From the NCBI RefSeq assembly GCF_013337685.1, contig NZ_SUQN01000002.1:558001-622000 (forward strand): a DNA stretch of 64,000 bases. The letters are read 5' to 3'. Source of the stretch: Citrobacter gillenii (lineage in GTDB: Bacteria > Pseudomonadota > Gammaproteobacteria > Enterobacterales > Enterobacteriaceae). The notes under the pieces are model-generated. The model had not been told where the DNA came from and made no database searches. It saw only the letters and a list, made by a program, of their open reading frames with translations. Position numbers and translations under genes: made by a program. Shown here piece after piece: positions 52,344-61,595 of the stretch; position 1 is the stretch's first letter; the number at the start of each line of letters is the position of its first letter.

Positions 52344-54776
52344 TTACAGCATATGCTCTGTTCGGGCGATGATATCGTCCTGCGCATCCGGAGACAGGGC
52401 AGTGAAGAAGGCGGAGTAGCCAGCTACACGCACCACCAGGTCACGGTACTGATCTGGGTGTTTTTTCGCTTCCAGCAGCGTTTCACGAGAGACAATGTTG
52501 TACTGAATATGCCAGCCTTTGTGCTCTTCAAAGAAGGTACGCAGCAGGATCATTAACTTTTGCTTATCGGATTCATTTTCCAGTGTAGCCGGATTCAGCT
52601 TCTGGTTTAACAGCACCCCGCCGAGGATCGCGCCGGTCGGCAACTTGCCCACTGAGCCAATCACCGCCGTTGGACCGAGATGGTCGGTACCGGAGGCCGG
52701 GCTGGCGCCTTCTGCCAGTGGGGTATGCGCTTTACGGCCATCCGGCGTTGCCATTGTTGCCGCGCCAAACGGTACGTTTGCCGAGATGGAGGAAGTTCCG
52801 GCGTAATAGTTACCACCGATCGGACCGCGACCGTAACGCGGATTATGATATTGCTTCAGTTCGTCGATATAGGTCTGGTAAGCGCGGGCCAGCAGGGTGT
52901 CGACGCTGTCATCATCGTTACCGTACTTCGGTGCGCCGTTGATCAGACGCTGGCGTAATTGTTCATGCGTGAGGCCTGCAAAGTCATCTGCCAGGGCTGC
53001 CGCCAGCTGCTGCTGACCGATAACACCCTGATCGAAGACCAGCTTTTTCACGGCAGCCAGACCGTTGCCAAGGTTAGCAATCCCGACCTGCAAACCGGAT
53101 ACCCAGTCATATTTTGCGCCGCCCTGTTTAATGCTCTTCGCCCGCTCAATGCAATCATCCACCAGCGCAGAGCACAGGATGTCGTGGACGTTTTCTTCCA
53201 GCATGGTATCAACCACATACTCAATCTCGATGGATTTACGCGTGTAGTAGCGGATCTGAGTATCCCAGGCGGTCATCACCTCGTCGAAGTTGTGGAAGTT
53301 ACCCGCAGAGAGCGCCTTTTCCTGCGGCAGGAACACCTTACCGCTGGTGGCATCGCGACCACCTTCCAGCGCGGCCAGCATCACACGGGCAAAGTTAATA
53401 AAGCTCATGCCGGTGCAGCGGTAACCCCATTTCCCGCCCACGGCGGTTTCGATGCAGCCAATGGCTGCGTAGTCGTAGGCATCCTGCGGCTCAATACCCA
53501 GCTTAATGAATTCCGGGATAACAATTTCATCGTTGTTAAACGCCGGCATGCCAAAGCCGCAGCGAATGACCTGCACGCAGGCATCAAGGAAATCGTTACT
53601 CATCCCGGCGTGATAACGCACGCTGAGATTCGGCTGGGTTGAACGCAGACGACCGCAGGACTCCAGAATGGCATAGGAGAGCGGATTGACCGCGTCCATT
53701 GGCTGGCCGTTGACCAGATTCTGACCACCGATAGTGACGTTTTGATACAGCGGGCTGCCCGCGGATGCTTTCGAGTGGGAGCCGGAGCGGATTTTGTTCA
53801 CTTCCAGCAGCTTCAACCAGCAGCTGTGCAGCAGCTCAATGGCGTGCTCGCGGTCCAGCGTCTGGTTCAGCTCCACGTCGCGACGATAGAACGGGTAGAG
53901 ATACTGGTCCATGCGGCCAAACGACACCGAGTGACCGTTCGATTCGATTTGCAGGATAAGCTGGATGAAATAGCACAGTTGCAGTGCCTGCCAGAAGGTT
54001 TTTGGCGGTTCGTGGGCGATGACATCGCAGTTTTCTGCCATTGCCAGCAGCTCATCGCGACGGCTTTCACGGGTTTCAGTTGCTGCCATTTTACGTGCCA
54101 GGCTGGCGAAACGTTCGATATGCAGGCTGACGGCATCCAGTACGATATCAATGGCTTTCAGGAACTGATCGCCATGGAGATCGTCCAGGCAGGTCAGGTT
54201 AATGCGCGAACGACGCTCGTCGACTTTATGACGCAGACCATCAAGGCCTTTTTCCAGCAGCAGCGGAAAGTTCACTGCCAGGTGCGCATCGCCGGAAGTC
54301 ATGTTGCCTTCGGCTTTGATGATGCCGGTTTCCAGCAGGCCTTTTTGTTCGTCGGTAAACATGCCGTAGCAGCGATCCTGTACGGTCTGACCGCGCCACC
54401 ATGGGCAGATTTCATGCAGTACGTGCTTGTTCTCTTCGCTGACCGCAAAGCCGGCTCCTGGCCGGTCGGCCAAATCGTCGATCTCTTTTTCAATCCACGA
54501 TACGGTGTATTCCGGGAAGATTGGTGCGGCGCGGACTTCGCTTGCCTGATTACCGATAATCAACTCGTCATGTTTGATCCAGATAGTCCGTTCCGCCAGA
54601 TGATGCGCCAGCGCCAGCGCACGGCGTACCGGGATCGGTTTGTCCAGATGCTGCTGATACATCTCGGTATAGTGCTGGGCGCGCTCGGTACACACCGGCG
54701 GCTTCACAATGTGGATCAGGGCTGTTTTGTGTGCGTTGATGCGGTCGCTGAGTGTATCCAGTTTCAGTGTGGTCAT
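52344..54776 (-). CDS. ybiW: Glycyl radical enzyme YbiW (PflF), dehydratase-like
   Basis: YbiW is an 810-residue glycyl radical enzyme. The radical glycine is G786 in RVAGYSAFF, and the thiyl cysteine C441 lies in GCIE with E443 as likely base. Pyruvate formate-lyase has adjacent cysteines, whereas GC-x-E is typical of dehydratases and eliminases such as glycerol dehydratase and choline lyase. The old PFL name is therefore probably misleading. The substrate is not known. It works only anaerobically and needs the activase YbiY, whose gene precedes it by 5 bp. Confidence 0.93.
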   Translation of the reverse strand: MTTLKLDTLSDRINAHKTALIHIVKPPVCTERAQHYTEMYQQHLDKPIPVRRALALAHHLAERTIWIKHDELIIGNQASEVRAAPIFPEYTVSWIEKEIDDLADRPGAGFAVSEENKHVLHEICPWWRGQTVQDRCYGMFTDEQKGLLETGIIKAEGNMTSGDAHLAVNFPLLLEKGLDGLRHKVDERRSRINLTCLDDLHGDQFLKAIDIVLDAVSLHIERFASLARKMAATETRESRRDELLAMAENCDVIAHEPPKTFWQALQLCYFIQLILQIESNGHSVSFGRMDQYLYPFYRRDVELNQTLDREHAIELLHSCWLKLLEVNKIRSGSHSKASAGSPLYQNVTIGGQNLVNGQPMDAVNPLSYAILESCGRLRSTQPNLSVRYHAGMSNDFLDACVQVIRCGFGMPAFNNDEIVIPEFIKLGIEPQDAYDYAAIGCIETAVGGKWGYRCTGMSFINFARVMLAALEGGRDATSGKVFLPQEKALSAGNFHNFDEVMTAWDTQIRYYTRKSIEIEYVVDTMLEENVHDILCSALVDDCIERAKSIKQGGAKYDWVSGLQVGIANLGNGLAAVKKLVFDQGVIGQQQLAAALADDFAGLTHEQLRQRLINGAPKYGNDDDSVDTLLARAYQTYIDELKQYHNPRYGRGPIGGNYYAGTSSISANVPFGAATMATPDGRKAHTPLAEGASPASGTDHLGPTAVIGSVGKLPTGAILGGVLLNQKLNPATLENESDKQKLMILLRTFFEEHKGWHIQYNIVSRETLLEAKKHPDQYRDLVVRVAGYSAFFTALSPDAQDDIIARTEHML

Positions 54777-54781
54777 GGCGG

Positions 54782-55681
54782 TTATCCTCGTAGGGTCGCG
54801 GTTAAACCTTTATGGCTGGCATACTGCTGGGCAAATTCGAGCAGTGCAGGCGCATCCAGCGGTTTGTCCGGGGCGTTGTAGGGTTGGCTGAGTAAGTGGT
54901 ATTTGTTGATGCCCAAGGTGTGGTAGGGCAAAAAATGAATCTCACCGACGTGAAGTTCATCGGCGGCAAAATCGGTAATGGCTTTAATGGCTTCTTCGTT
55001 GGCATTGAAGCCCTGAATCAGCGGCACGCGAATAATCATTTTTTTTCCGGCAGTGGCCAGTTTTTTCAGATTATCCAGCACGCGAGCGGCGTTGCCGTCA
55101 GTCCACTGCTTAAACGGCACATCGGCGATGTGTTTTAAATCGGCAAGAAACAGATCGATGTACGCTAATGAAGGTTCAATGTACTTCCACGGTACGTGCA
55201 GGCAGGTTTCGACCGCAGTATGAATACCCGCCTCATGGCTGGCTTTGAACAACGCCGCAGCCAGCTCCGGCTGCATAAATGGCTCACCGCCGGAGAGCGT
55301 TACCCCACCACCGCTGCGATCGTAGAAGGGTTTATCGCGCAGCACGGTGGACATTATCTCCTCTACGCTTTTTACTTCACCACAGACGGTAAGCGCCTGG
55401 GTCGGGCAGCAGTGGGTCAGTGCGGTGAGCGACTTATCGGTCAATTTTTCACGATGAATAAGCAGGCCGTTGAGGGCGCGCTGAATGACGTCAGGCGCAG
55501 CCTGAACACACAGGTCACAGCCCTCCAGACACAGACGCGCGTCATACAGCAGATCCTGCGTACGGGCACGACTCTCCGGGTTCTGGCACCAGCGACAACC
55601 CAGAGAGCATCCCTTAAGGAAGACTACCGTGCGGATACCGGGACCATCGTGGGTGGAATAGCGCTGGATATTGAAAATCAT
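54782..55681 (-). CDS. ybiY: Glycyl radical enzyme activase YbiY (PflE)
   Basis: YbiY is a 299-residue radical SAM activase that makes the glycyl radical on YbiW. The radical SAM cluster is C25, C29 and C32 ([10 protein letters not shown]). An inserted cysteine-rich segment follows (CLEGCDLC and HCCPTQAL), as in activases with extra Fe-S clusters, but here it has fewer cysteines than a full two-cluster ferredoxin domain. It precedes ybiW by 5 bp. FsaA is divergent. The upstream region has the shared motif and a TTGAC-N4-GTCAA dyad. Confidence 0.94.
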   Translation of the reverse strand: MIFNIQRYSTHDGPGIRTVVFLKGCSLGCRWCQNPESRARTQDLLYDARLCLEGCDLCVQAAPDVIQRALNGLLIHREKLTDKSLTALTHCCPTQALTVCGEVKSVEEIMSTVLRDKPFYDRSGGGVTLSGGEPFMQPELAAALFKASHEAGIHTAVETCLHVPWKYIEPSLAYIDLFLADLKHIADVPFKQWTDGNAARVLDNLKKLATAGKKMIIRVPLIQGFNANEEAIKAITDFAADELHVGEIHFLPYHTLGINKYHLLSQPYNAPDKPLDAPALLEFAQQYASHKGLTATLRG

Positions 55682-55718
55682 AAGCGGCCTCTCCTCTTTC
55701 GTATAAAGATTAAATTAC

Positions 55719-55733
55719 TTTCGAGTGAAAGTT
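55719..55733 (+). promoter_or_regulatory. Shared 15-bp motif, copy between ybiY and fsaA
   Basis: The plus strand reads TTTCGAGTGAAAGTT, one base different from the other two copies, and is preceded by TTAAATTAC. It lies 38 bp upstream of ybiY and about 80 bp upstream of fsaA, so it could control both. Confidence 0.65.
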
Positions 55734-55736
55734 ATA

Positions 55737-55750
55737 TTGACGTGAGTCAA
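55737..55750. promoter_or_regulatory. FNR-like dyad TTGAC-N4-GTCAA upstream of ybiY
   Basis: TTGACGTGAGTCAA has perfect arms and the FNR spacing, but differs from TTGAT-N4-ATCAA by the same symmetrical change in both arms. For an anaerobic enzyme an FNR-type site is plausible; CRP is less so because it lacks TGTGA/TCACA. Confidence 0.45.
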
Positions 55751-55813
55751 CTAACCGCGCGGTTTCGTCGTGCTACCGTTGATTCATGCTAACGATCAGT
55801 TTGAGGAACGGTT

Positions 55814-56476
55814 ATGGAACTCTATTTAGATACGTCTGATGTGGATGCGGTGAAAACCCTGGCGCGTATTTTTCCGCTGGCAGGTGTCACCACAAACCCG
55901 AGTATTGTGGCGGCAGGTAGAAAGGCGCTGGAGGTGTTACTCCCGGAACTGCATGACGCGATTGGCGGGCAGGGGCGTTTGTTTGCTCAGGTGATGGCAA
56001 CGACCGCTGAGGGCATGGTCAGCGACGCGCATAAACTGCGGGCAATGATTCCCGATATCGTGGTGAAGGTACCGGTGACCGCAGAAGGGCTGGCGGCGAT
56101 TAAGCTGCTGAAGAAAGAGGGGATCCCAACGCTGGGCACCGCGGTTTACAGTGCAGCACAGGGGCTGTTAGCTGCGCTGGCAGGGGCCGAATACATTGCG
56201 CCGTATGTTAACCGCGTGGATGCGCAGGGCGGGGATGGTATTCAGACGGTGGTTGATTTACAGAACTTACTGAAAATGCACGCGCCGCACGCCAAAGTAC
56301 TGGCTGCCAGTTTTAAAACCCCGCGTCAGGCGCTGGACTGCCTGTTAGCTGGCTGTGAAGCCATTACGCTACCGCTGGATGTGGCGCAGCAGCTAATTAG
56401 CTCCCCGGCCGTGGATGCCGCCATGGCGAAATTTGCGCACGACTGGCAGAGCGCATTTGGACGTACGTCGATCTGA
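55814..56476 (+). CDS. fsaA: Fructose-6-phosphate aldolase
   Basis: FsaA is a transaldolase-like class I aldolase that cleaves fructose-6-phosphate to dihydroxyacetone and glyceraldehyde-3-phosphate. It also accepts hydroxyacetone and glycolaldehyde. The 220-residue protein has Schiff-base lysine K85 (IVVKVPVT). Physiological function is still unclear in E. coli. It is divergent from ybiYW and next to ybiV, a sugar phosphatase. Ribosome site is GAGGAACG. Confidence 0.95.
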   Translation: MELYLDTSDVDAVKTLARIFPLAGVTTNPSIVAAGRKALEVLLPELHDAIGGQGRLFAQVMATTAEGMVSDAHKLRAMIPDIVVKVPVTAEGLAAIKLLKKEGIPTLGTAVYSAAQGLLAALAGAEYIAPYVNRVDAQGGDGIQTVVDLQNLLKMHAPHAKVLAASFKTPRQALDCLLAGCEAITLPLDVAQQLISSPAVDAAMAKFAHDWQSAFGRTSI

Positions 56477-56482
56477 TTCTGT

Positions 56483-56558
56483 TGCCGGGTGGCGCTAACG
56501 CTTACCCGGCCTACGTTCGAGCCGTTGTAGGTCGGGTAAGGCGAAGCTGCCACCCGAC
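56483..56558. repeat. REP pair between fsaA and moeB
   Basis: GCCGGGTGGCG...TTACCCGGCCTAC faces GTAGGTCGGGTAAGGCG...CCACCCGAC, followed by TTTTTT. It lies between convergent fsaA and moeB and can terminate fsaA. Confidence 0.85.
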
Positions 56559-56562
56559 TTTT

Positions 56563-57312
56563 TTACCGACTACAAACCTCACACCCCGGGTTGCGCATCA
56601 GCTTCATCTCCCGGAACTGGCAGGTCATCGCATCGTACATCACGATTTTACCGCTTGCCGGTTTACCGAAGTTTGCCAGTAACTTGATGGCTTCCATCGC
56701 TTGCAGCGACCCGATCACGCCAATCAGCGGTGACATCACGCCGGCCTCCACGCAGGTTAAGGCGTTTTCACCGAACAGGCGGCTCAAACAGCGGTAGCAG
56801 GCTTCACCCTCCTGATACGTAAAGACGGTGATTTGTCCTTCCATACGAATGGCCGCACCGGACACCAGTGGCACTTTTGCCGTAAAGCAGGCGGCATTCA
56901 GCTGATTGCGCACGGCGACGTTATCGGTGCAATCCAGCACCAGGTCATGCTCTACAACCAACGCATGCATCGCAGCATCGTCAAGCAGCGCATTCACCGG
57001 TGTGAGGGTGATATGTGGATTAATCCGCGCCAGCGCATCGCGTGCCGATTCCACTTTTGGCTGCCCGACGGTCGCGTCGCTATGCAACGTCTGGCGCTGA
57101 AGATTGGAAACCGACACGGTATCAAAGTCGAGCAGGGTTAAATGCCCGATGCCTGCGCCCGCCAGATACTGAGTTGCGGCGCAGCCAAGTCCTCCGAGTC
57201 CTACGACCAGCACCCGCGCTTCTTTTAACGCTTCCTGACCGTCAAAGTCGAAGCCGCGCAGGATGATTTGCCGGTTATAACGCAGCATCTCCTGGTCGCT
57301 GAGTTCTGCCAT
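56563..57312 (-). CDS. moeB: Molybdopterin-synthase adenylyltransferase
   Basis: MoeB is an E1-like enzyme that adenylylates the C-terminal glycine of MoaD, so that it can be sulfurated. The 249-residue protein has ATP-binding GLGGLGC and the zinc cysteines CYRC and CEVC. It shares one base with the moeA stop, so the two genes form the moeAB operon. It complements the moa genes at 9-12 kb. Confidence 0.97.
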   Translation of the reverse strand: MAELSDQEMLRYNRQIILRGFDFDGQEALKEARVLVVGLGGLGCAATQYLAGAGIGHLTLLDFDTVSVSNLQRQTLHSDATVGQPKVESARDALARINPHITLTPVNALLDDAAMHALVVEHDLVLDCTDNVAVRNQLNAACFTAKVPLVSGAAIRMEGQITVFTYQEGEACYRCLSRLFGENALTCVEAGVMSPLIGVIGSLQAMEAIKLLANFGKPASGKIVMYDAMTCQFREMKLMRNPGCEVCSR

Positions 57313-58547
57313 TACAGGCCTCCAAACAGCGCGTTAAATGGCTCGACGTCTACCCACTCTCCGGCTTCAACGTTGCCGCGATCGCATTCCAGAATGATAA
57401 AGCAGTTGCCAAGGCTAAAGGAGCTAAAAATATGCGAGCCCTGATGACCCGTGGTGGTGACCTCCAGTTCGCCGTCAGCCGTACGCTGCAATACGCCGCG
57501 CTGGAAATCCAGACGGCCAGGCGTTTTCTTCAGGCGTGATGCGGTCCGTACGCGCTGGCGTGGGGGTAATCCGCTGGCGGTATTTCCGCTCAGTTTTGCC
57601 AGCAGCGGTTGCACCAGCTGATAGAAGGTGAGGGCTGCAGAGACTGGATTACCTGGCAGGCCACAAAACCAGCTGTTGCTCAGTTTACCGAACGCGAACG
57701 GTTTACCCGGCTTAATCGCCAGTTTCCAGAAGGCAATTTCGCCGAGTTCTTCGAGAATGGTTTTGGTGTAGTCCGCTTCCCCGACCGATACACCGCCGGA
57801 GCTTATCACCACATCGGCCTGACTGTCGGCTTCGATAAACGCCGCGCGCAGGGCGTGAGGATCGTCGCGGATAATACCTAAGTTGATGACCTCACAGCCC
57901 AGCTGTTGCAGCATCAGGTGTACGGCCAGGCGGTTGGTGTCATAAATCTGGCCGTCACCCAGCGGTTGGCCTGGCAGCTGTAGCTCATCACCGGTAGAAA
58001 ATAGCGCCACGCGCACTTTACGCACAACCTGCACATCGGCAATACCGAGCGAGGCCAGCACCGGGAGCTCAGCGGTTGTCAGACGCGTCCCTGCGGCAAA
58101 CACCACCGCGCCGTGAGCAATATCTTCACCGCACAGACGAATATTTTGTCCGGCGCGAACTTCTGCGGTAAAACGAATACCGTCATCAGTTTGTTCTGTT
58201 TGTTCCTGCATCACCACGGCTTCGCAGCCGGCGGGCACCGGTGCGCCGGTCATAATGCGGATGCAGGTTCCCGCAGGCCATTCCCCATGAAAAGGCTGAC
58301 CGGCAAAGGCTTTACCTGCGACAGCAAGCGGCAGACCGGATTGCAAATCCGCTAAACGCACCGCGTAACCGTCCATTGCCGAGTTATCGAATCCCGGCAC
58401 ATCAATCGGTGAGACGACGTCGGTTGCCAGCACGCGACCAAAGCATTCCACCAGCGGCAGTGTTTCAACGGCGGTGAGTGGGGTAATCGACGACAGCATT
58501 TGTGAAAGTGCCGTTTCGAGCGGCATCAGTCCGGCGGTAAATTCCAT
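57312..58547 (-). CDS. moeA: Molybdopterin molybdenumtransferase
   Basis: MoeA inserts molybdate into adenylylated molybdopterin to give Moco. The 411-residue length equals E. coli when the ATG at 58547 ([18 protein letters not shown]) is used. Motifs: [12 protein letters not shown] in domain 1, MTGAPVP, FSTGDEL and [12 protein letters not shown] in the MPT-binding domain, and GLPGNPVSA. It is divergent from iaaA. Confidence 0.96.
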   Translation of the reverse strand: MEFTAGLMPLETALSQMLSSITPLTAVETLPLVECFGRVLATDVVSPIDVPGFDNSAMDGYAVRLADLQSGLPLAVAGKAFAGQPFHGEWPAGTCIRIMTGAPVPAGCEAVVMQEQTEQTDDGIRFTAEVRAGQNIRLCGEDIAHGAVVFAAGTRLTTAELPVLASLGIADVQVVRKVRVALFSTGDELQLPGQPLGDGQIYDTNRLAVHLMLQQLGCEVINLGIIRDDPHALRAAFIEADSQADVVISSGGVSVGEADYTKTILEELGEIAFWKLAIKPGKPFAFGKLSNSWFCGLPGNPVSAALTFYQLVQPLLAKLSGNTASGLPPRQRVRTASRLKKTPGRLDFQRGVLQRTADGELEVTTTGHQGSHIFSSFSLGNCFIILECDRGNVEAGEWVDVEPFNALFGGL

Positions 58548-58566
58548 GAGAAGACTCCTGCGAGGC

Positions 58567-58685
58567 AAAATCGAATCCGATCATTATGTCAGAAAACAGA
58601 CGCAGACAGTATGCCACCTCAGTCTTAGGTGCAGGCCTTTATCTTTACATGACGTCTGCATCTTTCTATATTCGAAAATCGAATC
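58567..58685. promoter_or_regulatory. Repeated AAAATCGAATC element between moeA and iaaA
   Basis: AAAATCGAATC occurs at 58567-58577 and 58675-58685. The second copy extends to an inverted repeat ATTCGA-AAA-TCGAAT (58670-58684). The layout, one copy near each divergent promoter, suggests an unidentified regulator. Confidence 0.45.
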
Positions 58686-58748
58686 AATAACTCACCGAAA
58701 TTCTGCTATTTATAACCACGTTTCCTGCCACCTAAATGGACGATAAAA

Positions 58749-59714
58749 ATGGGCAAAGCAGTCATTGCAATTCACGGCGGCGCTGGCGCAATCACCCGCG
58801 CGCAGCTGAGTCAGGAACAGGAATTGCGTTATATACAGGCATTGTCAGATATCGTTGAAGTAGGGCAACGAATGCTGGAGGCGGGCCAAACCGCGCTGGA
58901 TGTGGTGACTGAAGCCGTACGCTTACTGGAAGAGTGTCCTCTGTTTAATGCCGGAATCGGCGCCGTATTTACCCGTGATGAAACCCATGAGCTGGATGCC
59001 TGCGTGATGGACGGAAATACGCTGCAGGCGGGCGCCGTCGCTGGCGTCAGCCACCTGCGTAACCCGATCCTCGCGGCCCGTCTGGTGCTGGAAAAAAGCC
59101 CGCACGTTATGATGATAGGCGAAGGGGCAGAGAATTTTGCCCATGCGCAGGGCATGGATCGCGTGAGTGTGGATATTTTCTCGACGCCAGAGCGGTATGC
59201 TCAGCTACTGGCCGCACGTACAGCGGGGGAAACGGTGCTCGATCACGGCGGTACGCCGCTGGATGAGGGCAGCAAAATGGGCACCGTTGGCGCGGTGGCG
59301 CTGGATAAGTACGGTAATTTGGCGGCGGCGACCTCGACCGGTGGCATGACCAACAAACTGCCGGGGCGCGTCGGGGATAGCCCGTTAGTAGGTGCCGGTT
59401 GTTATGCCAATAATGCCAGCGTGGCGGTCTCGTGTACCGGAACCGGGGAAGTGTTTATACGCGCGCTGGCAGCATATGACATTGCCGCGCTGATGGATTA
59501 TGGCGGGCTGAGCTTGTCAGAGGCCTGCGAACGCGTAGTCATGGAAAAATTACCGGCGCTCGGCGGTAGCGGCGGGCTTATTGCCGTCGATCATGAAGGT
59601 AACGTGGCCTTACCGTTTAACAGTGAAGGCATGTACCGTGCCTGGGGATACGCTGGCGATACGCCAACCACCGGTATTTACCGGGAGAAAGGAGATACCG
59701 TTGCCACACAGTGA
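58749..59714 (+). CDS. iaaA: Isoaspartyl peptidase / L-asparaginase
   Basis: IaaA is an Ntn hydrolase that splits itself to expose the catalytic threonine T179 ([10 protein letters not shown]) and then hydrolyses beta-aspartyl dipeptides and asparagine. The 321-residue precursor equals E. coli length, with substrate-binding [12 protein letters not shown] and TGTGE. It heads the gsi operon. The last 14 bp overlap the gsiA start. Its role may be to process imported gamma- or beta-linked peptides such as glutathione products (inference). Confidence 0.96.
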   Translation: MGKAVIAIHGGAGAITRAQLSQEQELRYIQALSDIVEVGQRMLEAGQTALDVVTEAVRLLEECPLFNAGIGAVFTRDETHELDACVMDGNTLQAGAVAGVSHLRNPILAARLVLEKSPHVMMIGEGAENFAHAQGMDRVSVDIFSTPERYAQLLAARTAGETVLDHGGTPLDEGSKMGTVGAVALDKYGNLAAATSTGGMTNKLPGRVGDSPLVGAGCYANNASVAVSCTGTGEVFIRALAAYDIAALMDYGGLSLSEACERVVMEKLPALGGSGGLIAVDHEGNVALPFNSEGMYRAWGYAGDTPTTGIYREKGDTVATQ

Positions 59715-61572
59715 TGAGCTTGACGCCAACGATGTACTGGCGGTTAGCAATCTGAACATTGCGTTTGCGCAGGAGCAGAAGCGGGTCAGTGCGGTACGCA
59801 ATTTGTCATTTCGCCTCAAGCGTGGGGAAACGTTGGCGATTGTTGGCGAGTCCGGTTCAGGAAAGTCGGTCACCGCGCTGTCACTGATGCGCCTGATTGA
59901 ACAGGCGGGCGGAGAAGTGAGCTGCGATGAGATGTTGCTTCGGCGACGCAACCGGCAGGTGATTGAACTGGGCGAACAGAGCGCGTCGCAGATGCGTCAT
60001 GTGCGCGGGGCGGATATCGCGATGATCTTCCAGGAGCCGATGACGTCGCTCAATCCGGTGTTCACCGTCGGCGAGCAAATAGCCGAGTCGATTCGTTTGC
60101 ATCAGGGGGCTAGCCGTGAGGCGGCGATGGAAGAGGCCAAACGGATGCTCGACCAGGTGCGGATACCGGAGTCGAGGGCCATTTTATCGCGCTTTCCGCA
60201 TCAGCTTTCTGGCGGTATGCGCCAGCGGGTCATGATTGCGATGGCGCTGTCGTGCCGTCCGGCGGTATTGATTGCCGATGAGCCGACCACCGCGCTGGAT
60301 GTCACCATTCAGGCGCAGATCCTGCAGCTGATTAAAGTATTACAGCAGGACATGGCCATGGGGGTGATTTTTATCACCCACGATATGGGCGTGGTTGCCG
60401 ATATTGCCGACCGCGTCCTGGTGATGTATCAGGGTGAAGCTGTAGAAACGGGCAGCGTGGAACAGATTTTTCACGCCCCGCAACATCCCTATACCAAAGC
60501 GCTGCTGGCTGCCGTGCCGCAGCTCGGGGCCATGAGCGGACATGAACTGCCGCGCCGTTTCCCGTTGATTTCGCTGCAGGACCCCGACCACCGTGAACCG
60601 CAGACTGAACAGGACACGGTGGTGGCGGGCGAGCCGATCCTGCAGGTGCGTAATCTGGTGACGCGTTTCCCGCTGCGCAGCGGCATTCTCAATCGCGTGA
60701 CCCGCGAGGTGCACGCGGTGGAAAACGTCAGTTTTGATCTGTGGCCAGGCGAAACGCTCTCGCTGGTCGGGGAGTCCGGCTGTGGTAAATCTACTACCGG
60801 ACGGGCGTTGTTGCGACTCGTGGAGTCTCAGCACGGGGAGATTACCTTTAACGGTCAGCGGATAGACACGCTGGCCAGCAGCAAGCTTCAGCCGCTCCGT
60901 CGGGATATTCAGTTTATTTTCCAGGATCCCTATGCGTCGCTCGACCCGCGTCAGACGGTAGGTTATTCCATTCTCGAGCCGCTGCGGGTGCACGGGCTAC
61001 TGCAAGGGGACGCCGCGGCAAAACGGGTCGCCTGGCTGCTGGAGCGGGTGGGGCTACTCCCTGAACACGCCTGGCGCTATCCGCACGAGTTTTCCGGTGG
61101 CCAACGTCAGCGTATCTGTATTGCCCGGGCGCTGGCGCTCAATCCAAAAGTGATCATTGCCGATGAATCAGTTTCGGCGCTGGATGTCTCGATTCGTGGG
61201 CAGATTATTAATTTGTTGCTCGATCTCCAGCGGGAAATGGGCATCGCCTACCTGTTTATTTCTCACGATATGGCGGTGGTCGAACGTATCAGCCACCGTG
61301 TGGCGGTGATGTACCTGGGGCAGATTGTCGAGATTGGTCCCCGTCGGGCGGTGTTTGAAAATCCGCAGCATCCGTATACCCGCAAATTAATGGCGGCGGT
61401 TCCGGTTGCCGATCCCTCTCATCAGCGGCCGCAGCGGGTGCTGCTGTCGGATGATATCCCCAGCAATATCCGCAAACGCGGAGAAGAGATTTCCCCGGTT
61501 TCACTCCAGTTAGTGGGGCCGGGGCATTATGTTGCGCGTCCGCAGGTGGAAAATGCGCTTTCGCGTCTATAA
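59701..61572 (+). CDS. gsiA: Glutathione ABC transporter ATPase GsiA
   Basis: GsiA is a 623-residue double ATPase that powers glutathione import through GsiCD. Each half has Walker A (GESGSGKS and GESGCGKS), signature (LSGGMRQR and FSGGQRQR) and Walker B with an oligopeptide-type insertion. I choose the TTG at 59701 because it has ribosome site AAGGAG six bases upstream and gives the E. coli length and N-terminus (PHSDELDA). An ATG-led frame 40 codons earlier would lie inside iaaA. Confidence 0.95.
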   Translation: MPHSDELDANDVLAVSNLNIAFAQEQKRVSAVRNLSFRLKRGETLAIVGESGSGKSVTALSLMRLIEQAGGEVSCDEMLLRRRNRQVIELGEQSASQMRHVRGADIAMIFQEPMTSLNPVFTVGEQIAESIRLHQGASREAAMEEAKRMLDQVRIPESRAILSRFPHQLSGGMRQRVMIAMALSCRPAVLIADEPTTALDVTIQAQILQLIKVLQQDMAMGVIFITHDMGVVADIADRVLVMYQGEAVETGSVEQIFHAPQHPYTKALLAAVPQLGAMSGHELPRRFPLISLQDPDHREPQTEQDTVVAGEPILQVRNLVTRFPLRSGILNRVTREVHAVENVSFDLWPGETLSLVGESGCGKSTTGRALLRLVESQHGEITFNGQRIDTLASSKLQPLRRDIQFIFQDPYASLDPRQTVGYSILEPLRVHGLLQGDAAAKRVAWLLERVGLLPEHAWRYPHEFSGGQRQRICIARALALNPKVIIADESVSALDVSIRGQIINLLLDLQREMGIAYLFISHDMAVVERISHRVAVMYLGQIVEIGPRRAVFENPQHPYTRKLMAAVPVADPSHQRPQRVLLSDDIPSNIRKRGEEISPVSLQLVGPGHYVARPQVENALSRL

Positions 61573-61595
61573 CAGGCAGGGTTCAGGAGAATAAC

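Noticed and set aside
53742-54881. A 379-codon open frame on the plus strand opposite ybiW
   Set aside because: It runs antisense through a clearly conserved glycyl radical enzyme and into ybiY, and its translation has no recognisable motif.
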